Assembly: GCA_965249175.1 (NCBI GenBank)
Contig: OZ252227.1
Span: 4,526,001 to 4,590,000, forward strand
DNA: 64,000 nt
Direction: 5' to 3'
Source: CAZYFH01 sp965249175
Lineage (GTDB): Bacteria > Acidobacteriota > Vicinamibacteria > Vicinamibacterales > UBA8438
In this document: positions 16,974 through 25,747 of the stretch, piece by piece
Layout of the letters: the number at the start of each line of letters is the position of its first letter
How positions within the stretch are numbered: position 1 is the stretch's first letter
The notes under the pieces: model-generated
Databases searched by the model: none
The model's input: the letters and a program-made list of their open reading frames with translations, nothing else
What the model was told of the DNA's origin: nothing
Made by a program: the position numbers and the translations under genes

Positions 16974-18158
16974 ATGGCCGATCCATTCACCGCGACGACG
17001 CGTCGTGCGCCGTCTCTTCACGACAGACGCCGCGGAGCGGACCAGCTGTTGGCGCCAGGGCAAGTGATCGCCAGCCCTGAAACGCAGCTCAGCTACCGCG
17101 TTGATCGGCTGCTCGGCGAGGGCGGGTTCGGGCAAGTCTATCTGGTGCGGAGGCTTGGATCGTCTCCCAGCATTCCTGACACGGTCTGCGTCAAGGTCAG
17201 CCTCAGCATCGACGGATGGCTGCGCGAGGCGTACTTCGGGCAGTTGCTCGATGGTCATCCGCGTGCCATTCGCGTGTACGACCGATTCCCACTGACGCGC
17301 ACGGACGGCCGCATGATGTACTACCTGGTGCTCGAGTACGCCCGGCACGGCGATCTGAGCGCCTTCCTCGACCGCGCACGCAAGAGCTGGCCGGAACGGA
17401 CGGCACGTCGTGAGATCGCAGGTCTGCTCGACGTGCTTGGCAAACTCCATCGCGGGCAGCTGCTGCACCGCGATCTCACTCCGGTCAACGTCTTCGTCTG
17501 CGCCAACCGGCGCCTCAAACTCGGCGATTTCGGCATCCCTCGACCCCAGAGTAAACGGCGAGGGATCACCACCCGAACGCTCAACGCCTCTATGGTCCCG
17601 AGCGATTTCCTCTCGGGGTCCGCCCCGAAGTGGCAGGCGAGGGACGATGTGTATCAGGTGGGGCAGTTGCTGGGTATGCTCGTGAAAGGCGACGCGCGGA
17701 GCCGGATTCGGCCCCACGATGTACGGCATCTGCCGTGCACCGACCACCTCCGGGAGATTGTGTACCGGTGCATTGGCGAGCGGCGGAAACGGTACGAGAG
17801 CGCCGACGAACTCACCGACGCGCTCAACACAACACCCGTGCGGCTCAAAGCTGGCGTGCTGCGCAGCCTACAAGGAACCCATCTCGCCTTTACCGGCATC
17901 CTCACCAAACCGCGTCGCGAGGCCATCCGTGCGGCGCGGCGAGCCGGCGCTGTCGTCCACGGTATGCCATCAACGCGGACCGCGGTCGTCGTCCGGGGGC
18001 GTCCCAATCCCCAACAAGCCGCCGGGCGCGATGCTGGCCTGAAGCTGATGGAGATCAAGCGACTGCGCGCCAAGGGCCACCGCATCACGCTGCTCAACGA
18101 GACGCAGTTCTGGCGTTTAGCGATACCCGTGCGCGGTCGGCGGCCACGGGCCAAGTAG
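16974..18158 (+). CDS. Ser/Thr kinase with C-terminal BRCT domain
   Basis: A 394-residue cytoplasmic protein without membrane segments. Kinase motifs are the glycine loop LLGEGGFGQVYLVRRL, VCVKVS as the catalytic-lysine strand, LHRDLTPVNVFV as the catalytic loop (Thr replaces the usual Lys after Asp-Leu) and LGDFGI in place of DFG-L. The C-terminal 90 residues look like the BRCT domain of NAD-dependent DNA ligases: GTHLAFTGILTKPRREAIRA, RAGAVVHGMPSTRTAVVV, GLKLMEIKRLRAKGHRITLL, NETQFWRLA. BRCT domains bind phosphoproteins or DNA ends, so a DNA-linked phospho-signalling role is inferred. It is the only kinase on the plus strand here and is unlike the TolB-type kinases in sequence. Confidence 0.8.
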   Translation: MADPFTATTRRAPSLHDRRRGADQLLAPGQVIASPETQLSYRVDRLLGEGGFGQVYLVRRLGSSPSIPDTVCVKVSLSIDGWLREAYFGQLLDGHPRAIRVYDRFPLTRTDGRMMYYLVLEYARHGDLSAFLDRARKSWPERTARREIAGLLDVLGKLHRGQLLHRDLTPVNVFVCANRRLKLGDFGIPRPQSKRRGITTRTLNASMVPSDFLSGSAPKWQARDDVYQVGQLLGMLVKGDARSRIRPHDVRHLPCTDHLREIVYRCIGERRKRYESADELTDALNTTPVRLKAGVLRSLQGTHLAFTGILTKPRREAIRAARRAGAVVHGMPSTRTAVVVRGRPNPQQAAGRDAGLKLMEIKRLRAKGHRITLLNETQFWRLAIPVRGRRPRAK

Positions 18159-18159
18159 C

Positions 18160-18363
18160 TCAGTAATACTGCTCGATGCCCCCGTGCCCATAGCCTCTCG
18201 AGCGGAGCTGGCATGAAAGCTGCGGTCCAAGCGGGACGACCTTGATCGCCACCTGGCGCTCCAGTCGCGGGTCCTGGGCCAGGTAGACGACGCCCATCCC
18301 GCCCTGGCCGAGCTGGGAGCGGATCTCATACGGGCCGAGCTGCGCGCCGGGAGCGAGCCCCAT
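18160..18363 (-). pseudogene. Ser/Thr kinase 5' fragment
   Basis: MGLAPGAQLGPYEIRSQLGQ, GGMGVVYLAQDPRLERQVAI, KVVPLGPQLSCQL, then divergence and a stop. The glycine loop and catalytic lysine are there; the rest is gone. The fragment ends tail-to-tail with the kinase-BRCT gene with one base between stops. Its upstream DNA carries an AT-rich TTATAG box near 18405-18415. Confidence 0.8.
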
Positions 18364-18482
18364 CGGACGGGCCATGATACCGCCCGCCGCAGCGCCGAGT
18401 CCGTGTCTATAATCGCGGCTCGGCCCACAGTCGAAAGCAGCGCCGGTGACCCGGTGCGCGGTCAGTAGGGATACACACCAAC

Positions 18483-19733
18483 GTGGCGTTCGGAGCGCGA
18501 ACAGGTCAGGCGGGGATGGTCTTCATCTTCGTGACGCTGTTCATCGACATCCTCGGGATCGGCATCATCATTCCGGTCCTGCCGGAGCTCATCAAGGAGT
18601 TCCTGGGAGGGGATGTCGCCCAGGCTGGGCGCTACTACGGCGTCATCATCTCGATCTATGCGACGATGCTTTTCTTGTGCGCGCCGATCCTCGGCGCGCT
18701 GTCGGACCGGTATGGTCGGCGACCGGTCATCCTCGTGTCGCTGTTCGGCCTGGGCACCGACTACCTCATCCAAGGATGGGCGCCGAGCATCGGCTGGTTG
18801 TTCCTCGGACGCCTCATCGCGGGCGTCATGGGAGCCAGCATCACGACTGCCAACGCGTACATCGCGGACGTGTCGACGCCGGAGACGCGGGCCCGAAACT
18901 ACGGCCTCGCTGGCGTCGCGTTCGGTCTCGGCTTCATCTTTGGACCGGCGCTGGGCGGACTGCTGGGAGGCATCAGCCTGCGGCTGCCGTTCTTCGTCTC
19001 AGCGGGGCTGGCGCTCGTCAATTGGCTGTACGGGTTCTTCGTCTTGCCCGAGTCACTGGCGCCCGAACATCGCAGCACCGTCTCCTGGCGGAAGATGAAC
19101 CCGCTGACCAGTCTACGCCGGCTGCGCGCCTATCCCCTGGTCGGTGGGCTGGCGATCGGGTTTCTCTTCGCGTCACTGGCACAGCGCGGACTGGAAAGTG
19201 TGTGGGTCCTACACACTGGTTTCCGCTACGGGTGGGACGAACAGACCAACGGACTGACGCTCGCGCTCGTCGGCGTCATGGCGGTGCTCGTCCAGGGGTT
19301 GCTCATTAGGCCGGTCGTCGCGCGAATCGGCGAACGCCGGACAATCGTCCTGGGCATGACGGTGTCGGCGCTGGCGTTTCTGGCATACGGGCTGGCCGAC
19401 GAGGGCTGGATGGTGCCGGTCATCATCGTCTGCGGGTCACTGGCTGGCGTGGCACTCCCCGCGATTCAGGGACTAGTGGCCGGCGCGGTGCTCCCCTCGG
19501 AGCAGGGGAAGATCCAGGGCGCGTTCACGTCGCTGACCAGCCTGACGGCCATCTTCTCGCCACTCATCTTTACGAGCGGGCTGTTCAGCTTCTTCACATC
19601 GGCTGCCGCGCCCCTCATCCTTCCCGGCGCCCCCTTCTTCCTGGGCTCGCTCTTGCACCTCGTCTCGCTGATTCTCCTCGTGCGGCTGTTTCGGCGGCTG
19701 CCGGCGCGGCGACCTGCTCAGGGACCACCTTAA
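18483..19733 (+). CDS. MFS transporter, TetA/MdtG-like
   Basis: A 416-residue, twelve-helix major facilitator protein beginning at GTG (AFGARTGQAGMVFIFVTLFI). It has the TetA-type start FIDILGIGIIIPVLPELIKE and the MFS loop-2 motif GALSDRYGRRPVILVSLFGL; the motif-C-like stretch is GLGFIFGPALGGLLGG. The closest family is the Tet/TCR1 group of drug:proton antiporters. The substrate cannot be told from sequence; no tetR-like repressor is adjacent. The last codons (PARRPAQGPP) overlap a kinase remnant on the other strand, so the native C-terminus may be slightly altered. Confidence 0.8.
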   Translation: MAFGARTGQAGMVFIFVTLFIDILGIGIIIPVLPELIKEFLGGDVAQAGRYYGVIISIYATMLFLCAPILGALSDRYGRRPVILVSLFGLGTDYLIQGWAPSIGWLFLGRLIAGVMGASITTANAYIADVSTPETRARNYGLAGVAFGLGFIFGPALGGLLGGISLRLPFFVSAGLALVNWLYGFFVLPESLAPEHRSTVSWRKMNPLTSLRRLRAYPLVGGLAIGFLFASLAQRGLESVWVLHTGFRYGWDEQTNGLTLALVGVMAVLVQGLLIRPVVARIGERRTIVLGMTVSALAFLAYGLADEGWMVPVIIVCGSLAGVALPAIQGLVAGAVLPSEQGKIQGAFTSLTSLTAIFSPLIFTSGLFSFFTSAAAPLILPGAPFFLGSLLHLVSLILLVRLFRRLPARRPAQGPP

Positions 19734-19840
19734 TGGCAACGGTGCGATCCTGGCGCGGGTCCTGGGCCTGGTGGACGACGCCCGTGCCGCCCTGGCCGAG
19801 CTGGGAGCGGATTTCGCAAGGGCCGAGCGTGAGGCGTGGC
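19730..19840 (-). pseudogene. Ser/Thr kinase glycine-loop remnant
   Basis: The minus strand reads LTLGPCEIRSQLGQGGTGVV, HQAQDPRQDRTVAIKVVPEQ and then loses homology against the MFS gene end. This is the GPYEIRSQLGQGG subtype. No ATG is preserved (CTCACGCTC replaces the normal start region). Confidence 0.7.
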
Positions 19841-19860
19841 CAGAGACATCGGAGGGCCGA

Positions 19861-20592
19861 TCATAGCTCCGTCGCACGCCGATGCTCCATCGCCGCCTCG
19901 TCAAGGCGCGCCGACCAGCCCTGGGCCCGACCCCCAGCGAGTTCCGGAACGCCCGCGAGGTGTTCGATGGACTGCTGACCGGCGGCGACCCCATCGTACG
20001 CCTCTGCAGAGAGACGGTTGTAGACCTTGACGAAGTCAACGCCGGCGCGGACCTGGTCAGCGACAATCCCTGCTGCAGCCTCCGCGCTCGCGGCGACCGC
20101 GCTCCCCTGGAGCTGCGGAGGCTGCCCGTCGATGAGTGCGCCAGCCGTGTAGATCGAGGGGCCGACAATCTGCCCATCGCGTACCCGCTCGCGCAGCTCG
20201 AGATGTAGCTCCCACCCCCACATGTTCCGCACGGTCGTCACCCCGTTCGTCACATAGAGCAGCAACTTGTCGGCGGAGAAAATGTGGACATGCATGTCCG
20301 CGAGGCCGGGCATGAGGCAGTTGCCCGCGCCGTCGATGCGAACGGCTGATGCCGGCACCTCGACGCGGACCCGATCGCCCGTCGCGACGATGCGATCGCC
20401 CGCGACCAGCACCGTCTGATCGGGAAGCAAGGTCCGGGTGCCAGTCATCGGCAGGACGGTCACCCCGACGAGGGCGTAATCGGCTGCGGGGGCAGGCTCC
20501 GGGCTGGACGGCGACGACCGGCCGCAGGAGAGTAGTGCAAGGCATACGAGCGGGAGGGCACGCGAGGTCCGTCGCCAGCCGATCTTCGTCAC
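19861..20592 (-). pseudogene. Amidohydrolase lipoprotein, internally deleted
   Basis: 243 codons against about 430 in the family. A lipoprotein-like signal (LVCLALLSCG) is followed by the amidohydrolase N-terminus: VGVTVLPMTGTRTLLPDQTV, MPGLADMHVHIF with the metal-binding HxH, and YVTNGVTTVRNMWG. After VDFVKVYNRLSAEAYDGV the sequence jumps to GQQSIEHLAGVPELAGG, dropping the middle of the barrel, and ends early. The remaining metal ligands are missing, so no imidazolonepropionase/prolidase-like activity is expected. Confidence 0.7.
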
Positions 20593-21030
20593 GGGAGTAG
20601 CGACACGACCAAAAGGCCCGATGTTCCCTCCCTCCCTCCCTCCCGGCCGGCTGTCTCAAAAACCTGCTTGAGACCGGTCGGACTTTCGCCCCGGCACGCT
20701 CAGGAATCTGCACTGCCGGACCACCACGGGCTGCGTCAAAAAGGGATATTTTCGACGCAAACGTTGGGTAGTCTCGTTGGTTACGTTCGCTAACGGGCCC
20801 AGCGCGAATCAAACGACGTGCGGTCTGAAAGGACGTTAACGACATGCAGACTATTCATACATCGCGTTGCTTCGGTACGGCCGCGCCACCCTTACTGCAG
20901 GCGTCACTTTCGAGGAGACTCGTAGCCACCTTGAAACGAACGGCCACACACTAGACACCGGGCACTTCGAACGGTTGTTCAGCTCGGTTTTCGAGAATCC
21001 ATCCGGGCGACGGCACGGCCCCTCATGGCA
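20593..21030. other. Non-coding stretch with hairpins beside the IS21 element
   Basis: No intact gene. It holds a CCCT tandem run (about 20627-20643) and two inverted repeats: GTCTCAA/TTGAGAC (20653-20674, extended by CCGGCCG/CGGTCGG) and TGCGTC/GACGCA (20732-20759). A short plus-strand frame reads TFEETRSHLETNGHTLDTGH, then FERLFSSVFENPSG, which looks like a real but unrecognised gene fragment cut by the IS. Confidence 0.4.
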
Positions 21031-21041
21031 CGCGTATCCCG

Positions 21042-22493
21042 GTGCGCGGGCGTGGGGGCCGGCCGCGGGCCTGGCCACCAAAACCGGCCACCACGCCCGA
21101 GGTGTCCACCGACCCGCGCCGGCCAAAACCGGCCACCACGGCACCGGTGTCCACCGACCCCACTGCGCTCGCGCCGCCTGGCCGGGCGCCGCGGGCGAGC
21201 ACGTGCGAGCCGTATCGCGAGCTGATTGTCGAGGCGTTGGGCCGCGGGCGCAACGCCATGGCCATCTGGCAGGACCTGGTCGACGACCACGGGTTTCCCG
21301 GGCGCTACGCCAGTGTCCGCCGCTACGTCGCCACGCTGCGGACCCAGCCCGCCGTCGAGGCCCGTGTCGTCATCACCACGGCCCCGGGTGAAGAAGGCCA
21401 AGTCGATTACGGCGAGGGCCCGATGGTCCGCTATCCGGACACCGGCACGTACCGGCGCACCCGGCTCTTCGTCCTGACGTTGGGCTACTCCCGCAAGGCG
21501 GTCCGGTTCCTCGTTTGGCGCTCGAGCACCCAGGTCTGGGCCGCGCTCCACGAGCGCGCCTTCCGCCGGCTAGGCGGTACGGTGCGCGTCATCGTCCTCG
21601 ACAATCTCAAGGAAGGCGTCCTCACCCCGGACGTCTACGACCCGGCCCTGAACCCGCTCTACCGCGACGTGCTCGCCCACTACGGCGTCGTCGCCCTGCC
21701 GTGTCGCGTCGGGGATCCCGATCGCACGGGGAAGGTCGAATCGAGCATCGGCCACGCGCAGAAGACGCCCCTGCAGGGACTCCGCTTCGAGATGCTCGAC
21801 GCGGCCCAAGCCTATCTGGACCGCTGGGAGACCCGCTGGGCCGATACGCGCATCCACGGCACGACCAAGCGCCAGGTCGCGGCGATGTTTGCTGAGGAAC
21901 GACCCGCGCTCGGGCCGTTGCCTCTCGAGCCGTTCCGCTACTACCAATACGGCGTCCGGACCGTCCACCTCGATGGCTGCGTCGAGGTCGAGGCCGCCTT
22001 CTACGGGGTGCCGCCCGGGTGGATCGGCCGCCGTGTCGACGTCCAGTGGAACGGCGCGACCGTCCGGGTGCTCCATCCCAAGACCGGTCAGCTCCTCCGC
22101 GAGCATCTCCGCGCGCCGCGCGGCTGGCATCAGATCGCCGCCGCCGACCGCCCGGCGCGCACGCCGGCCAAGACGCTCGCCCTCCTGGCTGCGGGCACAC
22201 GCGCCGGGCCCTCGGTCGGCACCATCTGCGACCACATCCATCAGCACGACGGGGCGACTGGGGTCCGCCGCATCCTGGGCGTCCTGTCCCTCGTCAAGCA
22301 GCACGGCCCCGCCGTTGTCGAGGAGGCCGCCGCCGCGGCCCTCGAACTCGGTGTCCCGACCTATCGCTTTCTGAAGCGCTACCTGGATCGCCGGCCGGCG
22401 GTCCCGCTCACGCTGCGCCAAGTGGACCCGCTCATCCGACAGCTCACGCTCTACCGCGATCTCATCGATCGCAGAACAGGAGACTCGTCATGA
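21042..22493 (+). CDS. istA: IS21 transposase IstA
   Basis: An open frame of about 480 codons with the rve integrase core: EGQVDYGEGPMVR supplies the first Asp, VIVLDNLKEGVL the second, and VESSIGHAQKTPLQGLRF the Glu region (DDE). The N-terminal helix-turn-helix expected of IstA is not visible. The first codons run through the terminal repeats (KPATTPEVSTDP and KPATTAPVSTDP), so the true start is uncertain, and the first ATG is only at 21261. The stop overlaps the IstB ATG (ATGA), the usual coupling. Confidence 0.8.
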   Translation: MRGRGGRPRAWPPKPATTPEVSTDPRRPKPATTAPVSTDPTALAPPGRAPRASTCEPYRELIVEALGRGRNAMAIWQDLVDDHGFPGRYASVRRYVATLRTQPAVEARVVITTAPGEEGQVDYGEGPMVRYPDTGTYRRTRLFVLTLGYSRKAVRFLVWRSSTQVWAALHERAFRRLGGTVRVIVLDNLKEGVLTPDVYDPALNPLYRDVLAHYGVVALPCRVGDPDRTGKVESSIGHAQKTPLQGLRFEMLDAAQAYLDRWETRWADTRIHGTTKRQVAAMFAEERPALGPLPLEPFRYYQYGVRTVHLDGCVEVEAAFYGVPPGWIGRRVDVQWNGATVRVLHPKTGQLLREHLRAPRGWHQIAAADRPARTPAKTLALLAAGTRAGPSVGTICDHIHQHDGATGVRRILGVLSLVKQHGPAVVEEAAAAALELGVPTYRFLKRYLDRRPAVPLTLRQVDPLIRQLTLYRDLIDRRTGDSS

Positions 22494-23325
22494 ATCTGGT
22501 GGAACTCGACCGCGCGCTCCGCAAGCTCCGGCTCTCCGGCATGGCTGATGTCCTCGACACCCGGCTCCATCAGGCCCAGGCCGAGCAGCTGGCGCCGATC
22601 GACCTTGTCTCGACGCTGGTCGGCGACGAACTCCAGCGCCGTCAAGATCGCCTCCTCGCGCGCCGCCACAAGCAGGCCCGCTTCCGCGACCCCGACCGCG
22701 CGCTGGACGGCTTCGACTTCACGTTCAATAAGAAGATGAACCGGGCGCTCGTCTACGAACTCGCGACCGCGCTTCATCGCGCAGCGTGAAGATGCCCTCT
22801 TCCTTGGCCCGCCGGGCACCGGCAAGAGCCACCTCGCGCAAGCCATCGGCCACGCCGCCATCCAGCAGGGCTACCGAGTCGCCTATCGCGAGGCCCACAC
22901 GCTGCTGGAAGAACTGGCCGAGGCCACGCTCGCCGAGACCCGCAAGGCCCACCTGGCCGAATTGACCGCCGTCCCGCTGCTCATCATCGACGACCTCGGC
23001 ATGCGCAAGCTGCCGCATACGGCCGCCGAAGATCTGCTCGAGCTCATCATGCGCCGCTACGAGCGCGCGTCCACGCTGCTCACGTCAAACCGACCCGTGG
23101 ACGACTGGGGGAAGCTGCTCGGCGACAGCGCGGCGGTCACCGCGCTTCTCGACCGGCTCCTACATCACGCCCACGTGCTCAAGTGCGGCCCACGTAGCTG
23201 GCGCACCAAACTGCACGCGGACTTGCGATCCACGGAGGGCCTGCGGTAGAACTCAATCCGCCTCACGCGCCACGTGCGTGGTGGCCGGTTTTGAAGTGTC
23301 GATCGATGGCCGGTTTCGAGGTGTC
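21075..23325 (+). mobile_element. IS21-family element (IstA/IstB)
   Basis: An IstA-type integrase and IstB-type ATPase in overlapping frames are flanked by multiple terminal repeats. The left side has two direct copies of AAAACCGGCCACCACG...GGTGTCCACCGACC (about 21081-21160). The right side has inverted copies GGTGGCCGGTTTTGAAGTGT and GATGGCCGGTTTCGAGGTGT (about 23280-23322). Repeated subterminal motifs of this kind are an IS21 hallmark. Exact ends are uncertain. IstB is frameshifted, so the copy is probably non-autonomous. Confidence 0.75.
22490..23249 (+). pseudogene. istB: IS21 helper ATPase IstB, frameshifted
   Basis: The first frame (MNLVELDRALRKLRLSGMAD to NRALVYELATALHRAA) ends in a stop. 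The second frame continues with FIAQREDALFLGPPGTGKSH (Walker A), VPLLIIDDLGMRKLP (Walker B) and TLLTSNRPVDDWGKLLGD. A two-base deletion in GCGCGC near 22775 accounts for the break. IstB is the AAA+ helper needed for IS21 target capture, so the element is inactive unless complemented. Confidence 0.75.
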
Positions 23326-23566
23326 CACCGAGGAGAACGGCACCGACGAGTCGTTCAACGGGAAGTTCCGGAACGAATGCCTGACACTCGAATGGTTCCG
23401 GAATCGGAAGGAGGCGCAGATCGGGATCGAACGGTGGCGGCGGCACGATAACGAAGAGCGCCCGCACATGAGTCTCGGCGACCTCACACCTGCTGAGTTC
23501 AAGGCGCAGTTGGGGGCGACCCACGGCTGGGTAGGAGAGAGCCCTACGGGCGTCATTCTCCAGTAA
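23325..23566 (+). pseudogene. IS3-family transposase (OrfB) C-terminal fragment
   Basis: After the IS21 end, the frame reads ENGTDESFNGKFRNECLTLE, WFRNRKEAQIGIERWRRHDN, EERPHMSLGDLTPAEF. This is the last part of an IS3-group DDE integrase, with the catalytic Glu in DESFNGKF. The upstream two thirds are missing. The IS21 element abuts it and may have inserted in it. Confidence 0.75.
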
Positions 23567-23729
23567 GCGGTGGTCCGAAGAACCGGGCACGTCAGGTGCG
23601 CGCCAGTGCGGCCGGAGCCAGCACTATCAGCTGGGGGCCGGCAACATCGGAACGTGGGAAGCGACCCGCGGGTCACTGCCGCTCTGGGAGCGGTGAGAGA
23701 CGCCTAGCCCCCCGTCGCCAGCCCACCGG

Positions 23730-24089
23730 TCACCCAGCCGTGAGTAGTTCGAGGACGTGCCCGTTGGGATCCTTGAAGTAGACCCCCCGCCCGCCATTCC
23801 AGTCGTTGGTCCGCCCATCCTCCAGCGAGAACGGCCCGCTGCCAAACGGAATCTCCTCGGCCTGGACGCGGCCAAAGATCGCATCGAACTCCGCGTCGGT
23901 GACCTTGAACGCGAGATGGTGGCTGTCGAAGGTCGTGGCGGTGTCGAAGTCGAGGGTAAGCGCGTCGTTCACCTTGACGGGGGCGAAGTGGCCGGTGGGC
24001 TCGTCGTAGGACAGGCCGAAGATGCGCGCGAAGAACCGCGCCGAGGCGTCCTTGTCGAGGGACGGGACAATCGTGTGATTGAGTTCCAT
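23730..24089 (-). CDS. VOC-family (glyoxalase/dioxygenase-like) protein
   Basis: A 119-residue protein with paired beta-alpha-beta-beta-beta units: LNHTIVPSLDKDASARFFAR, IFGLSYDEPTGHF, the metal-site-like SHHLAFKV, and RGVYFKDPNGHVLELLTAG with the usual Glu near the end. VOC proteins include glyoxalase I, fosfomycin thiol-transferases and dioxygenases; which one cannot be told. It is full length and apparently intact, and sits just downstream of a kinase pseudogene on the same strand. Confidence 0.8.
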   Translation of the reverse strand: MELNHTIVPSLDKDASARFFARIFGLSYDEPTGHFAPVKVNDALTLDFDTATTFDSHHLAFKVTDAEFDAIFGRVQAEEIPFGSGPFSLEDGRTNDWNGGRGVYFKDPNGHVLELLTAG

Positions 24090-24132
24090 CGGTCCGGTCA
24101 GTCGGCTTACAAGTCCTCGAACCCGCCGAGGA

Positions 24133-25010
24133 CGATCACGGCTCCAGCTCGGCCGTCCAATTGAGGACCCAGGTAATCGGCGCGGACAGCGCCCCTTCGA
24201 GCATCGTGTTGACCAAGAACCGCTCGCCGTCGCCCGTCACGTCGTAGGAGTTTCGTTGTGGTGGGTTCTGCCGGAAGGCGGCCTGGAAGAGGGCGTGAGG
24301 AATCCCGACCGTCGGCTGCCGATCCCCCGCCATCGGGAGCAACCAGAGGTCGGTGGAGGTGTCGGTGGCGAGCTTGGTGTAGGACACCAACGCGCCATCC
24401 GTGGACCAGTCGGCAGGGAACAGGGGCGTGTCCGACCCCAACAGCAGTTGGGACGGAGTCGCTCCCGCGGCGTCCTTCTCGTAGAGACCGAGTCGTCCCT
24501 CGCGCGCCGAGAAAAACACGATGCGTGCCCGGGACCCGTAGGTCTTGCCAACCCAAAGTCCAGGAGCTTCGCCCCCGCCTTCGTCAACATGATGTTCCCC
24601 GGCTTCAGATCCCGATGCACGATCCCCTGCCGGTGCGCCTTATCCAACGCATCCGCGATCTGGATGGCGATCTGGAGCGCCTGATCGAGCGGCAGCGCGC
24701 CTTGTTCCAGCCGCTGGGCCAGCGTCTCCCCTTCGAGATACTCCATGACGAGGAAGTCGATGCCGTCCTGGCTGCCAACGTCGAAGACCGGGCAGATGTG
24801 GGGGTGCGACAGCGCCGCGACCGTCTTGGCCTCGCGCTCGAACCGCTGTTTCAGATCAGGGTCGGCGGCGACGTGCTCGGGGAGCACCTTGACGGCGACG
24901 GTGCGGTCTAGGCGGGTGTCGCGGGCCTTGTAGACCTCGCCCATCCCACCCGCGCCGAGGGGGGCTTGGATCTCGTAGGGGCCCAGGGTAGTGCCGGGTT
25001 GCAGGGGCAT
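24133..25010 (-). pseudogene. Ser/Thr kinase with large internal deletion
   Basis: The N-terminal part is well preserved: LGPYEIQAPLGAGGMGEVYK, VAVKVLPEHVAADPD, HRDLKPGNIMLTKAG and KLLDFGLAR. Immediately after DFGLAR the frame changes and the sequence jumps to the last TolB-like blades: RIVFFSAREGRLGLYEKDAA, PADWSTDGALVSYTKLATDT, NSYDVTGDGERFLVN and VLNWTAELEP, the normal C-terminus of this class. Activation loop, C-lobe, membrane helix and most of the propeller are deleted (over 1 kb). Confidence 0.8.
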
Positions 25011-25025
25011 GTGTATCGCGATACG

Positions 25026-25412
25026 TTACCGAGGTCGAGCGGACCGCTCGGACAGCAGCTCAAGACTGCTCAGCCCGACCAGAATGGCGACCAAGGTCCA
25101 GAGCACGAGGCTCCCCCGAAGTGGGAGCTGAAGCCCGCCACGGATCAGCCATCCGGCGAGCGCCAACCCGAAGCAGAGGTTGATGACGAGCGCCCCGGTG
25201 AGACCCAGGCCCTTCCCCGCGTTCGCCGTACTGCGCTGTTCGAGCAGCAACGCGATCCCGATGCCGATCAACACCGCGCCGAACAAACTCGCGTAGAAGG
25301 CACCACCGTCGGGGAGGCCAAGCCACGCCGCGACCGCCATTGGCGCCACGAGCAGAAGCAGGCCCAAGAACACGTTGCCCACGCCGTCGAGGAAAAGGAG
25401 TTCCTTCCGCAT
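25026..25412 (-). CDS. Small four-helix membrane protein
   Basis: About 128 residues with four hydrophobic helices: FLDGVGNVFLGLLLLVAPMA, GGAFYASLFGAVLIGIGIAL, GLGLTGALVINLCFGLALAG and SLVLWTLVAILVGLSSLELL. The N-terminus MRKELLFLDG has no cleavable signal; an ATG two codons upstream is also open. No characterised family is recognised with certainty; such proteins are usually annotated as hypothetical. It lies between two kinase remnants on the same strand. Confidence 0.65.
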   Translation of the reverse strand: MRKELLFLDGVGNVFLGLLLLVAPMAVAAWLGLPDGGAFYASLFGAVLIGIGIALLLEQRSTANAGKGLGLTGALVINLCFGLALAGWLIRGGLQLPLRGSLVLWTLVAILVGLSSLELLSERSARPR

Positions 25413-25436
25413 GTGCATTCCCCAGGCACGCTCCGT

Positions 25437-25704
25437 TCACGGCACGGGCACGCGCTCTTTGAGTTGCTCGAACCAGTTCTCGATGAAGATCAGCCCGTTG
25501 AAGGCCGCGTCGCCGCTCGACCTGCCCCGTGCCGTGCGCAGCTCTCCAGAACAGGCCGCCGTCCTCTCGGCTGGACGTGAACAAGACCCGCGAGCTATCC
25601 GGTGTCCCGAGCGGATAGTTGTCGTCCGCCTCATCGAAAGTGAGCTGCGTCAGCGTCTGCCCGGCCAGATCCCAGATCCAGATGTCTCGGTTGTCACGAT
25701 CCAT
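25437..25704 (-). pseudogene. TolB-like kinase C-terminal remnant
   Basis: It begins RDNRDIWIWDLAGQTLTQLT, FDEADDNYPLGTPDSSRVLF, which are typical propeller blades. After a frame change it ends with the standard kinase tail FIENWFEQLKERVPVP. The middle blades are deleted, and no kinase domain precedes it. It is a relic. Confidence 0.7.
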
Positions 25705-25747
25705 AGGCGGTCACCGACGTTGAGAGACATAAGCTGTGATGAGATTG

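Noticed and set aside
16974..20592. Kinase-BRCT plus MFS and amidohydrolase as a defence island
   Set aside because: Neighbours are a transporter and a decayed hydrolase on another strand; no nuclease, helicase or methylase nearby.
21570..22421. Long minus-strand open frame within istA
   Set aside because: Antisense shadow; the plus strand carries the integrase core.
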